NCBI GenBank assembly: GCA_905207625.1
Contig: CAJLLT010000025.1
Coordinates: forward strand, 1-28,564
Source of the DNA: an uncultured Eubacteriales bacterium
Lineage (GTDB): Bacteria; Bacillota; Clostridia; Oscillospirales; UBA644
Length of the DNA stretch: 28,564 nt
Direction of reading: 5' to 3'
Each line of letters begins with the position of its first letter. Position 1 is the stretch's first letter. The position numbers and the translations under genes are program-made. Of the stretch, positions 7,464 through 15,870 are shown one piece after another. A model generated the notes under the pieces. The model saw nothing but the letters and a program-made list of their open reading frames with translations. It made no database searches and was not told where the DNA came from.

Positions 7464-8165
7464 ATGGCTTATATAGAATTCGAAAACGTATGCAAAACAT
7501 ATAAAAGCGGTGAGCATGAAATATTTGCCCTCGACCATATCAGTCTTACCGTTGAACAGGGCGAACTCTGCGTTATTGTCGGTCCCAGCGGCGCAGGCAA
7601 GACCACGCTGCTTAATATTTTGGGCGGCATGGACAGTGTCAGCAGCGGCAGGGTCACTCTTGCGGGACGTGAAATAAGCGCTTTGAGTGACCGGGAACTT
7701 ACGGATTACAGGCGTACCGATGTGGGGTTTGTTTTTCAGTTCTACAATCTCGTGCAGAATCTTACTGCCAAAGAGAATGTGGAACTTGCCTCCGAAATAT
7801 GCAGGGACAGCATTGATGCGGAAAAGGTTCTTACAGATGTCGGGCTTGCGGACAGGATGCAGAACTTTCCAGCTCAGCTTTCGGGCGGAGAGCAGCAGAG
7901 GGTGTCAATTGCCCGTGCGCTGGCGAAAAATCCAAAAATAATTCTCTGCGACGAACCCACGGGAGCATTGGACTACAACACGGGAAAAGCGGTACTGAAA
8001 TTGCTTCAGGACACGTGCAGAAATACGGGAAAAACCGTTATAATAATCACTCATAACGGTGCTCTGACACAAATCGCGGACAGAGTTATAAAAATCAAAA
8101 ACGGCCAGGCCACCTGCAATCAGATCAATCCTGAACCGATCCCCGTTGAAAGGATCGAATGGTAA
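7464..8165 (+). CDS. ABC transporter ATP-binding protein (MacB/LolD type)
   Basis: A 233-residue nucleotide-binding subunit with Walker A GPSGAGKT (40-47), Q-loop Q92 (FVFQFYNL), signature LSGGEQQRV (139-147), Walker B IILCDEPTGALD (159-170) and the H-loop ITHN. The DEPTGALD and FQFYNLVQNLTAKEN motifs are typical of the LolD/MacB/BceA group, which energises FtsX-fold permeases rather than classic importers. The start is ATG 7464, with AGAGG 8 nt upstream; GTG 7455 lies inside that site. The permease begins 3 nt after its stop. It probably acts as a dimer on that permease. Confidence 0.93.
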   Translation: MAYIEFENVCKTYKSGEHEIFALDHISLTVEQGELCVIVGPSGAGKTTLLNILGGMDSVSSGRVTLAGREISALSDRELTDYRRTDVGFVFQFYNLVQNLTAKENVELASEICRDSIDAEKVLTDVGLADRMQNFPAQLSGGEQQRVSIARALAKNPKIILCDEPTGALDYNTGKAVLKLLQDTCRNTGKTVIIITHNGALTQIADRVIKIKNGQATCNQINPEPIPVERIEW

Positions 8166-8168
8166 GAG

Positions 8169-10931
8169 ATGAAACGCACCAGAAGAAAAAATCTGCTCAG
8201 AAACATAAAGGGCAGTCTGAACAGATTTCTCTCGATACTTTTTATTGTTGCCCTCGGTTCCGGTTTCATGGCAGGACTCGCCGCAACTTCTCCGGATATG
8301 TATGACTCCGCGGACAAATACCTTGACGACTACGGACTGTATGATATTGACATAAAATCAACCCTGGGTTTCTCCGAAGCGGACGTATCTGCAGTGTCCG
8401 GACTTGAATTTGCGGACACGGTAATGCCCGCCAGAGTAGTGGATATGATACTCACCGCCCCGGGAGAAAAGAATTATACCGGAAGAGTATTCTCCTTTCT
8501 CGATGAGGCGGGAAAAAGTCCTCTGAACGGGTTAAGGCTGACCCAAGGAAGACTGCCCTCAGCCCCCGGGGAATGCGTTATTCAGGAAACAATGGGACGT
8601 TACTCCGACGGACATATAGAAATCGGGGAAACACTTACAATTTCTGCCGAAAACACAAATTACGCGGATTTGCAAAAAACAGTAAAACAAACGGTTCTGA
8701 CAATAGTAGGTATTGCGGAAAGCCCGATGTGTATAGGAATATCCGCGGAAGCGAGTACAGTCGGAAACGGAAGAATAGCCCTCGACGTATATGTTTCTGA
8801 GGAATACTTCGGCTTTGAATACTACACCGATATTTACCTGACGGTTAAAGATTCCCGTGATCTGAATACATTTTCGGACGGATATGAAAGCCTCATATCG
8901 GAAAAGACCGAGATACTCAGATCTTTGGGAGAAGAACGCTCCGAAATAAGGGCTGAAGAACTGAAAAACGAAGCAAAGGATCAGTTACAGTCTCTCCGGG
9001 ACTATGCGGACACGATCTCCGGCGTTACGGAAACCGCAACCATCCTCGGTGAAGACACAGTAATAAGACTCGGACAGACTGCGGCTGTTACCCGGCTGCT
9101 CTCAGAGGTTTCCCCTGAAATTGCGGCTGAACTGACAAAAACCCGGGAGGCTGTCACCGAAACTCTTAAAAATACGGATCCGAACCGTGGTAAACAGTTG
9201 GCGGAGGCTTTTGAAAAATACATTTCGGAAGCGGAAAAAGCTGTCTCTGATATCGGCACGGGATCCTGGCTTATACGGACCCGCAGTGATGCATCCGGGT
9301 ATTCGTCATACGATGGAAACGTCGGAAAAGTTGCGGCTTTATCAAAAATATTCCCCGTTTTCTTCTTCATGGTGGCGCTTCTCGTTGCCCTTACCACGAT
9401 GACCCGTCTGGTGGAGGAAAACCGCGGACAGATCGGAACATTGAAGGCTCTCGGATTTTCAAACGGACAGATCCTCGAAGAATATATGCTTTACAGCCTT
9501 CTTTCTTCGGCTCTCGGATGCGCCCTGGGATTCGCGGTGGGCTTTAGGCTGTTCCCAAAGGCGATAAGCTCTGCCTACAGCATGATGTATATACTTCCGG
9601 CAACGGAAACACCTTTCAGGTTAAGCATTGCGCTTTGGGTAGCTCCCGTAACGGTAGTCAGCATACTTCTCGCCACCCTTTGGGCGTGTTGGGGAGAATT
9701 CAGAGCCTGCCCGGCGCAGCTTATGCAACCCAAAGCTCCCGCTGCGGGTAAGAGAATATGGCTTGAACATATACCTTTTGTATGGAAACGTCTTTCCTTT
9801 ACCCATAAAGTCACCTGCCGTAACCTTTTCCGGTACAAAAAGAGGTTTTTTATGACAATTATCGGGGTCGCAGGGTGCAGTGCCCTGCTTCTCACAGGGT
9901 TCGGACTGAAAGACTCCATCAATGACATAGTTGACAAACAGTTCGGTCAGGTGTACAGATATGATCTCACTGTCATGACCGAAAGCCGGGAAAATGCCGA
10001 GGATGACGAAAAACTTCAGTCTGTTCTCAACAATGGCAGTATTATTTCCGGTAGTCTTGTTTACAGTTCCGAAAACGGAAAAATAATCACGGATAAGGGT
10101 GAAGAATCCGTTGCTGTAAACGTTCCGGCGGACATAACGGCTTTTCCCGGTTTTATAAGTCTCTCAAACAGAAAGACCGGAGAAAACATCCCCTTCCCGG
10201 AGGACGGCGCAGTCCTGACGGAAAAACTTTGTGAGACCCTTTCCGTTTCCGTAGGAGATACCGTCACGGTTGAAAGTGCCGACGGAGTTCGCGGGAAGGT
10301 CAGAGTCACGGGAATCACTGAAAACTACATTGCTTCAGGCGCATATATTTCCGAAAACACATACAGAAAAATTTTCGGTGAGACTCCGGCATTCTCCACG
10401 ATCCTGTGCCGCGTTGCCGACGGGGCGGACATTGACGGTGTAATTACGGATCTGATGACCGCGGACAGTGTAGTGTATGTAAATGCCGCCCGGAGCCTGA
10501 AAGACAGTTTCAATGATTCGATAAAAAGCATTGACGGAGTCATCCTTGTGCTTATTCTCGCCGCCGGGCTTCTGTGCATGGTCGTCCTTTACAATCTCAC
10601 GAATGTAAATATCTGCGAACGGCGCAAAGAACTGGCAACCATAAGGGTTCTCGGATTCCACAAACGGGAGGTTGAACGGTATATATTCCGGGAAACAGAC
10701 ACACTGAGTTTCCTTGGCTCTGTTGTCGGGCTTTTCGTGGGTATATGGTTACACGGATTCGTTGTCCGGACAGTGGAGATTGACCAGGTAATGTTCGGCA
10801 GAAGCATTTATCCGCAAAGCTTCGCCTATGCACTTATAATATCAATGGTATTTACCCTGCTTGTGAACCTTGTGATGCGCCGCAGAATACGCAGTGTTGA
10901 TATGGTGGAAGCTATGAAGGCAAACGACTGA
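8169..10931 (+). CDS. Large FtsX-type ABC permease with two FtsX domains
   Basis: A 920-residue membrane protein with about eight transmembrane helices: near 19-40, 391-413, 437-460, 485-510, 560-578, 792-814, 845-865 and 885-905. The first extracytoplasmic domain (about 41-390) includes an alpha-helical, charged part (about 240-345) likely to form a coiled coil; the second lies at about 580-790. Each three-helix bundle has the FtsX-like sequence after its first helix (ENRGQIGTLKALGF, ERRKELATIRVLGF). This two-domain layout is that of large Firmicute FtsX-family permeases found with LolD-type ATPases. These move peptides or lipids or transmit force across the membrane; the substrate is unknown. 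It closes the operon and is followed by a terminator at 10997. Confidence 0.88.
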   Translation: MKRTRRKNLLRNIKGSLNRFLSILFIVALGSGFMAGLAATSPDMYDSADKYLDDYGLYDIDIKSTLGFSEADVSAVSGLEFADTVMPARVVDMILTAPGEKNYTGRVFSFLDEAGKSPLNGLRLTQGRLPSAPGECVIQETMGRYSDGHIEIGETLTISAENTNYADLQKTVKQTVLTIVGIAESPMCIGISAEASTVGNGRIALDVYVSEEYFGFEYYTDIYLTVKDSRDLNTFSDGYESLISEKTEILRSLGEERSEIRAEELKNEAKDQLQSLRDYADTISGVTETATILGEDTVIRLGQTAAVTRLLSEVSPEIAAELTKTREAVTETLKNTDPNRGKQLAEAFEKYISEAEKAVSDIGTGSWLIRTRSDASGYSSYDGNVGKVAALSKIFPVFFFMVALLVALTTMTRLVEENRGQIGTLKALGFSNGQILEEYMLYSLLSSALGCALGFAVGFRLFPKAISSAYSMMYILPATETPFRLSIALWVAPVTVVSILLATLWACWGEFRACPAQLMQPKAPAAGKRIWLEHIPFVWKRLSFTHKVTCRNLFRYKKRFFMTIIGVAGCSALLLTGFGLKDSINDIVDKQFGQVYRYDLTVMTESRENAEDDEKLQSVLNNGSIISGSLVYSSENGKIITDKGEESVAVNVPADITAFPGFISLSNRKTGENIPFPEDGAVLTEKLCETLSVSVGDTVTVESADGVRGKVRVTGITENYIASGAYISENTYRKIFGETPAFSTILCRVADGADIDGVITDLMTADSVVYVNAARSLKDSFNDSIKSIDGVILVLILAAGLLCMVVLYNLTNVNICERRKELATIRVLGFHKREVERYIFRETDTLSFLGSVVGLFVGIWLHGFVVRTVEIDQVMFGRSIYPQSFAYALIISMVFTLLVNLVMRRRIRSVDMVEAMKAND

Positions 10932-10996
10932 ACCATCAAAAGACCATCCCTTCCGACGATCCGCATTACAACAGAATTAAAAAAACATTCATACGC

Positions 10997-11032
10997 CCGG
11001 CACGGACTTAAATGTCCGTGCCGGATATTTTT
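10997..11032 (+). terminator. Rho-independent terminator of the TCS-lipase-ABC operon
   Basis: An 11-bp perfect stem (CCGGCACGGAC at 10997-11007, GTCCGTGCCGG at 11014-11024) with a 6-nt loop runs into a T-rich tail. The last CCGG of the 3' arm also begins a second possible hairpin (CCGGATA-TTTT-TATCCGG, 11021-11038) that would compete with the terminator; its meaning is unclear. Confidence 0.85.
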
Positions 11033-11116
11033 ATCCGGACTCTGCTCCGGACACCTTTCCCGTTTTCGACATTATCCGACAAAATATTCCCTTTTTCAAC
11101 AAAAGTTGATATTGTG

Positions 11117-11148
11117 TTGAGGTTCAGTTCAGATTTTCAGAGTATAAT
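11117..11148 (+). promoter_or_regulatory. Candidate promoter for cdsA
   Basis: TATAAT (11143-11148) lies about 46 bp before the start codon of cdsA. The best -35 is TTGAGG (11117-11122), at a long 20-bp spacing, so the match is only partial. The terminator upstream makes a separate promoter here necessary. Confidence 0.4.
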
Positions 11149-11194
11149 TTACCCGAATGATATGAAGCTGGATCTGGACGCCGGAGGACTCACA

Positions 11195-12010
11195 ATGGAA
11201 CTGAAAACAAGGATCAGAACCGGTGCTGTTATATTCTTCGCAGGGGCGGTGACTGTCGCCCTTTCCGGAAATGATCCGTTTTTTCGGGCTGTCATAAGCG
11301 TTCTCTGCATGATGGGGATATATGAAATAATGAATGCGGTCCGGATACGTGGATCCGGTGAGATCATTGCGATGAGCGTCATAGGAACTGTCATTGTTTT
11401 CTGTCCCCTGCCCTTTTATCCCTTTTTCGCCGGGATCCTTTTTCTGCTGGCTGTTATTTTTTTCACGATACTGATGAAGAAAATCAAAACTGTCAGCTTC
11501 AGGAATTTCACTTCACTTCTGCCGATAATTCTCATGATCCCGGCATTTCTTAAATGTCTGCCTGAGATCAGACTGATGAATCATGGCTTTGTCTGTCTCT
11601 GTACGGCGATTGCCATATGTATGTTCACCGATATATTTGCCTATTTTTCCGGAAAAGCATTTGGCAGACACAAGCTCCTGCCGTCGGTCAGTCCTAAAAA
11701 GACAATAGAAGGATTTGTCGGAGGGCTGTTATCGGGGACATTTATCTGCGCCGCAGGGGTCTATATTTACGCTCATTTCATGACTCTGGGTGTAAAGCCG
11801 CTGAATCTTCTTATATATCTGCTTTCGGCATCGCTGGCGGGACAGTTCGGAGACCTTGCCATGTCTTCGGTAAAACGCATTTCCGGCATAAAGGATTACA
11901 GCAACCTCTTGCCGGGACACGGGGGAATTCTGGACCGGTTGGACAGTCTTATTTTTGTTTCCCCGTTCACACTGTCTTTTCTGTATATTACCGGGGGATT
12001 TTTCCTCTGA
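11195..12010 (+). CDS. cdsA: Phosphatidate cytidylyltransferase (CDP-diglyceride synthase)
   Basis: A 271-residue, multi-spanning membrane enzyme that makes CDP-diacylglycerol from phosphatidic acid and CTP, the branch-point of bacterial phospholipid synthesis. The C-terminal signature is complete: S-V-K-R, then K-D, then PGHGGILDRLD. The middle part shows several hydrophobic helices plus the conserved FTDIFAYFSGKAFGRHKL and SPKKTIEG segments. The frame is open from 11012, but that would begin inside the upstream terminator. ATG 11195 has GGAGG 8 nt before it and begins with MELKTRI, typical of CdsA N-termini. The lipid kinase follows after 28 nt, likely in the same transcript. Confidence 0.95.
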   Translation: MELKTRIRTGAVIFFAGAVTVALSGNDPFFRAVISVLCMMGIYEIMNAVRIRGSGEIIAMSVIGTVIVFCPLPFYPFFAGILFLLAVIFFTILMKKIKTVSFRNFTSLLPIILMIPAFLKCLPEIRLMNHGFVCLCTAIAICMFTDIFAYFSGKAFGRHKLLPSVSPKKTIEGFVGGLLSGTFICAAGVYIYAHFMTLGVKPLNLLIYLLSASLAGQFGDLAMSSVKRISGIKDYSNLLPGHGGILDRLDSLIFVSPFTLSFLYITGGFFL

Positions 12011-12038
12011 AACGAATAGATGAAAGGAATTGACTGAA

Positions 12039-12938
12039 ATGAAAAGATACCGGATACTATTCAACCCTCACGCCGGAAACGGCAGAGGTGAGGAGGAATC
12101 AAAGGCTCTTGAACAGCTCCTTACCGACGGCACGATTTGTTTTCAGGACATGACAAAAATCGGCAGCTATGAAGATTTCTTCACATCTTTCGACGAGAAT
12201 GACACCCTCATTATCGCCGGAGGTGACGGAACTCTGAACCGGTTCATAAATGATACCGACGGGCTTTCCTTGCCGGAGGACGTATACTATTACGCCGTGG
12301 GAAGCGGGAACGATTTCTGGCATGACCTTGGATATCGGAAAGGCGACCGTCCGGCAAAAATCAACAGATATCTGAAAGACCTTCCTCGCATAGAAGTCAA
12401 CGGCAGGCAACAAAGAGTACTGAACGGAATCGGATACGGAATAGACGGTTACTGCTGCGAAGAGGGAGACAGACTCCGTAAAAACTCTGTTAAAGAAATA
12501 AACTACACCTCAATCGCCATAAAGGGACTGCTGTTTCATTACCGTCCCACCGCAGCCACAGTCACAGTAGACGGAAGGAAATACAGATTCGACAGAGTCT
12601 GGCTTGCCCCGACAATGAACGGAAGATTCTACGGCGGAGGAATGATGCCTACACCGTCGCAGAACAGACTTGACCCGGAAAGAAAAGTCTCCCTTATGGT
12701 AATGGGAGGCTCCGGAAAGCTTAAGACACTTATGATATTCCCCTCGATTTTTCAGGGCAAGCACATAAAACGCGAAAAATATGTTCATGTTTTTTCCGGC
12801 AATGACATCACAGTGACCTTTGACAGGCCCACTCCCCTTCAGATTGACGGAGAAACGGTTTCGGGTGTAAAATCCTACCGGATATTCTCGTCAGCAGTAC
12901 CGGAAAAGAAAGAACAGGCGGAGCTTGCAGACGCCTGA
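12039..12938 (+). CDS. Diacylglycerol kinase family lipid kinase (DgkB/YegS-like)
   Basis: A 299-residue soluble or membrane-associated kinase of the DAGK_cat fold. NPHAGNGRG (9-17) and GGDGTLNRF (61-69) are the nucleotide-binding motifs, and GSGNDFWHDLG (88-98) is the conserved substrate/ATP loop. The C-terminal beta domain ends with the typical PLQIDGE motif. Such enzymes phosphorylate diacylglycerol (DgkB) or other lipids. Placed directly after cdsA, it most likely returns diacylglycerol to phosphatidic acid for CdsA, but other lipid substrates cannot be excluded. ATG 12039 is preceded by AAAGGA at about 11 nt; TTG 12030 is too close to that site. A bidirectional terminator follows. Confidence 0.9.
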   Translation: MKRYRILFNPHAGNGRGEEESKALEQLLTDGTICFQDMTKIGSYEDFFTSFDENDTLIIAGGDGTLNRFINDTDGLSLPEDVYYYAVGSGNDFWHDLGYRKGDRPAKINRYLKDLPRIEVNGRQQRVLNGIGYGIDGYCCEEGDRLRKNSVKEINYTSIAIKGLLFHYRPTAATVTVDGRKYRFDRVWLAPTMNGRFYGGGMMPTPSQNRLDPERKVSLMVMGGSGKLKTLMIFPSIFQGKHIKREKYVHVFSGNDITVTFDRPTPLQIDGETVSGVKSYRIFSSAVPEKKEQAELADA

Positions 12939-12966
12939 CCGGCAAAGTATTACACCTTCAGATACA

Positions 12967-13009
12967 AAGAAAGAACCCTGGACGAAAATACCGTCCAGGG
13001 TTCTTTCTT
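12967..13009. terminator. Bidirectional terminator between the lipid kinase and PASTA genes
   Basis: An 18-bp perfect stem (12967-12984 pairing with 12992-13009) closes a 7-nt loop. The outer part is A/G-rich on one side and T/C-rich on the other, so it can end transcripts arriving from both convergent operons. Confidence 0.9.
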
Positions 13010-13030
13010 ATAACATTCTGTCTGAGGAAC

Positions 13031-15172
13031 TCAGCCGTTACCACGGCTGACCTTAATGACAATAACCTCTTCGAGGGAGACATATTCACTGCTTCTGGAA
13101 GCCTCGACAACCGTACCCTTGGGCTCAGCGCTGTCAACATACTCGGTCCGGTAGGACAGAGACGCACCGTTACGGTTGAATTGGCTGAACAGTTCGGGAA
13201 GCTCGTTTTCCATCTTTCCCTTAAGCTCCGGCATAAAAGGTCTGCCGAGGGAGTAGGTCACGGTTATACTCGTGCCCTTCTGTATCCGGGCTCCAACAGG
13301 AACAGTCTGGCTCACAACAGTGCCGTAAAACACACTGTCGGAGTATACTTCACGGACATTGACCGTCACTCCGGAGATAGCGGAAGCGGCAGTGTCGGCG
13401 GTGTACTGAGAGAAGTCCGGAACAATAACATACTCATCCACAGGATCGGGATCGGTAACATTTCCGCGGCTTATCCATACGACAAGAGTATCATTGACGG
13501 AAACATATTCTCCGCCGGTGGTCTCTCTCCCGCCTATGGCGACTCTGACGACCGTACCCTTTTCCTTTGAGCTGTCAACATAGAAGGTGTAGAGATTCAG
13601 ATTTGATCCGTCAGCGTTGAATTCATCGATCATTCTGGGAAGCTCGTTTTCACTCTTTCCGATCAGTGTCGGTATATAGGGCTTGCCTTTGGAGTAAGTC
13701 ACGGTGACGCCCTGACTGGATTTGACATTATCCCCAGCCTTCACCGACTGACTGACAAATTTTCCGTAGGCTACGGTGTCGGAATAGACCTCTTTGATTA
13801 TAACAGTCAGATTTCCGGCAGCGGTGGTTGCATCCCTCTTCGGAATGAGAGAGAAATCGGGAACCATTATATCCTCGCCGGAGGGCGTATCATCGGAGAG
13901 ATTGCCCTTGCTTACGCTCACGATTATCTTTTCATTCACATCAATATATTCATTGCTCCTGCTTGCACTGACAACCGTTCCTTTTTTGGCACTGCTGTCA
14001 ACGTAAACCGTGGTATAGGTAATGTTCGCGCCCCCGAAACTGTACTGACTGAACAGCTCCGGCAACTCGTTTTCTTTTCTTCCGGTAAGATCGTCGATAT
14101 ACGGTCTGCCGAGAGAATATGTAAGCTCTATAGTGGTTTCGCCCGCAATTATCTTCTTGCCTGCGCCTACCGACTGGCTGATAAGCTTTCCGTAAGCAAC
14201 TTTATTGCTGTAGATATTCCGGAATATGATACGGATGGAGGGATCTACGTTTTCCGCATCAGTCCTTGCGTATTTGGAGTAATCGGGGACAGTGACGCCC
14301 ACGCCTACGGAGACTTCGATGGTAACGGTCTCGCCCTGTCTGATAACGGTTCCGGCCTCAACGCTCTGGGAAGCTACGATGTCTTTTGCGTATTTGTCCG
14401 AAATGACTTCCTTTACGATAAGTGTGAGTTTATTGTCGGACGCCCATTTTTCAACTGTGGCACGGGTGGAACCCACAAGGGTCTGAACCTTCACCGTAGC
14501 TACCTGTGCCGGCCCCTTGGAAACATATACGGTTATGGAATCGCTGCGCTTAAAGGTATCGGGGGTTACGGAAACAGAGGCAAACTCATATCTGAGAACC
14601 CCGCCTTTGGGAACAGTGTCGCTGTTTTCTTCGACTATTTTCACCGCGACTATCTGATTCTTATCCGCCCAGCTTCTTATTTCCGCAGCGGTCATGGACG
14701 AAAGATCGGGAACATCGATATGCTGACCGGGATCCGCACCAAGGCTGACGACAACGCTTATGGATGTCTTGGGGGAACGTTTTTCCCCTTTCTGAATATC
14801 CTGGCTTATGATCGTATCTGAGGGAACGGTGCTGTCATAGATCTGTTTTTCATCCAGGATCATATTGTATTCCGCAGCCCATTTACGCATCTCAACGATA
14901 CTTCTGCCGGAAAAGTCCTTGATCTCCACCAGACGGGCCTGATGTACGGCAATGATTATACCGACAATGACAATTATCGCACCTACAATGCTTCCGACTA
15001 TTGCAAACAGCTTTTTGAAAAAGTACTGTCTGTCTACATAAGTCTCATGTTCCGTGGAGCGTATTCCCCGGGGTACACCCCCCTTTTCAACCGTTTCTCT
15101 TTCCTCGGCGGCAGATACCGCTTCAGGCTTGTTCTTCTGCTGGCTGTTTACTTGATCCAGAAAGCTCGCCAT
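13031..15172 (-). CDS. Membrane-anchored multi-PASTA protein without a kinase domain
   Basis: A 713-residue type II-like membrane protein: a short charged cytoplasmic tail (1-52), one transmembrane helix (about 53-76), and an outside part of about nine PASTA-like units (roughly 79-145, 152-221, 227-290, 292-355, 356-422, 435-496, 497-571, 582-642, 643-712). The last six form three tandem pairs, each opening with VPD(F/Y)S and ending in VSRGN-like sequence, with repeated ENELPELFSQ and YVDSS segments. PASTA domains in PknB/PrkC kinases and PBP2x bind peptidoglycan fragments or beta-lactams; here neither kinase nor transpeptidase is present. The gene starts inside the 3' end of the ABC ATPase gene (50-nt overlap). 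ATG 15172 has AGGAG about 12 nt upstream. A cell-wall sensor or adaptor for that transporter is the inferred role. Confidence 0.85.
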   Translation of the reverse strand: MASFLDQVNSQQKNKPEAVSAAEERETVEKGGVPRGIRSTEHETYVDRQYFFKKLFAIVGSIVGAIIVIVGIIIAVHQARLVEIKDFSGRSIVEMRKWAAEYNMILDEKQIYDSTVPSDTIISQDIQKGEKRSPKTSISVVVSLGADPGQHIDVPDLSSMTAAEIRSWADKNQIVAVKIVEENSDTVPKGGVLRYEFASVSVTPDTFKRSDSITVYVSKGPAQVATVKVQTLVGSTRATVEKWASDNKLTLIVKEVISDKYAKDIVASQSVEAGTVIRQGETVTIEVSVGVGVTVPDYSKYARTDAENVDPSIRIIFRNIYSNKVAYGKLISQSVGAGKKIIAGETTIELTYSLGRPYIDDLTGRKENELPELFSQYSFGGANITYTTVYVDSSAKKGTVVSASRSNEYIDVNEKIIVSVSKGNLSDDTPSGEDIMVPDFSLIPKRDATTAAGNLTVIIKEVYSDTVAYGKFVSQSVKAGDNVKSSQGVTVTYSKGKPYIPTLIGKSENELPRMIDEFNADGSNLNLYTFYVDSSKEKGTVVRVAIGGRETTGGEYVSVNDTLVVWISRGNVTDPDPVDEYVIVPDFSQYTADTAASAISGVTVNVREVYSDSVFYGTVVSQTVPVGARIQKGTSITVTYSLGRPFMPELKGKMENELPELFSQFNRNGASLSYRTEYVDSAEPKGTVVEASRSSEYVSLEEVIVIKVSRGNG

Positions 15173-15857
15173 TGTCCATCAGCACTCCTTTCTTTAATCT
15201 TACTATACAATCCGAACGGCTTGCCACCGCACTTGAGTGCGTAACGGCAATTATACATTTATTGAAGTCATGAGCAAGTGACGCAAACATCTGAACCACT
15301 TCAGCCTGTTTTTCCTCGTCAAGGTTACCTGTCGGTTCGTCCGCCAGGATAACCTCCACATCCGTTGCCATAGCTCTCGCCACAGCCACACGCTGCTGTT
15401 CGCCGCCGGAAAGCTTGGTGACCGGTCGGGTCGCCTTATCTCCGTCTATACCTACGTATCTCAGAAGATTCAGAGCGGTTTCCTTCTTGTTTTTCGGAAG
15501 TTTCTTATCGGTAATGCTCATGGCAACCATAACATTTTCGGTAGCCGTCATATACGGGATCAGGTTATATCCCTGAAAAATGATCCCTATATCGTTACGA
15601 CGGTATTTGCTGTAACCTATATGGGTTATATCCCTACCGTCATAAAGCACTCTGCCGGAATTTGGTTTATCCAACGCAGACATGAGAGACAGCAGTGTGG
15701 TCTTGCCGCTTCCCGATTCACCAAGAATGGTATAGAACTTTCCCTTTTCGAAGGTGTAGCTCACATCCTTGAGTATGTACCGGCGGGTATCGCCGTCCTT
15801 GTAGTAGTAGCACAGATCCACAAGAGTAAGTATATCGTTGTTTTCCATGTTTTCCAT
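15123..15857 (-). CDS. ABC transporter ATP-binding protein (MacB/LolD type)
   Basis: A 244-residue ATPase with Walker A GESGSGKT (46-53), Q-loop FQGYNLIPYMTATENV, signature LSGGEQQRVAVARAM, Walker B ILADEPTGNLD and H-loop VTHS. It belongs to the same LolD/MacB group as the ATPase at 7464 but the two differ throughout, so they are not a recent duplication. GAGG lies 8 nt before ATG 15857; the GTG at 15866 overlaps that site. The permease gene ends 13 bp upstream, and the last 50 nt overlap the PASTA gene, so all three are probably translated as a unit. Confidence 0.92.
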   Translation of the reverse strand: MENMENNDILTLVDLCYYYKDGDTRRYILKDVSYTFEKGKFYTILGESGSGKTTLLSLMSALDKPNSGRVLYDGRDITHIGYSKYRRNDIGIIFQGYNLIPYMTATENVMVAMSITDKKLPKNKKETALNLLRYVGIDGDKATRPVTKLSGGEQQRVAVARAMATDVEVILADEPTGNLDEEKQAEVVQMFASLAHDFNKCIIAVTHSSAVASRSDCIVRLKKGVLMDNGELSGSSKQPAEEQA

Positions 15858-15870
15858 ATTCTTCACCTCG

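Noticed and set aside
11012..11194. N-terminal extension of cdsA by 61 residues
   Set aside because: The earlier ATG lies in the terminator of the previous operon, without a ribosome binding site. The promoter-like TATAAT and GGAGG are downstream of it.
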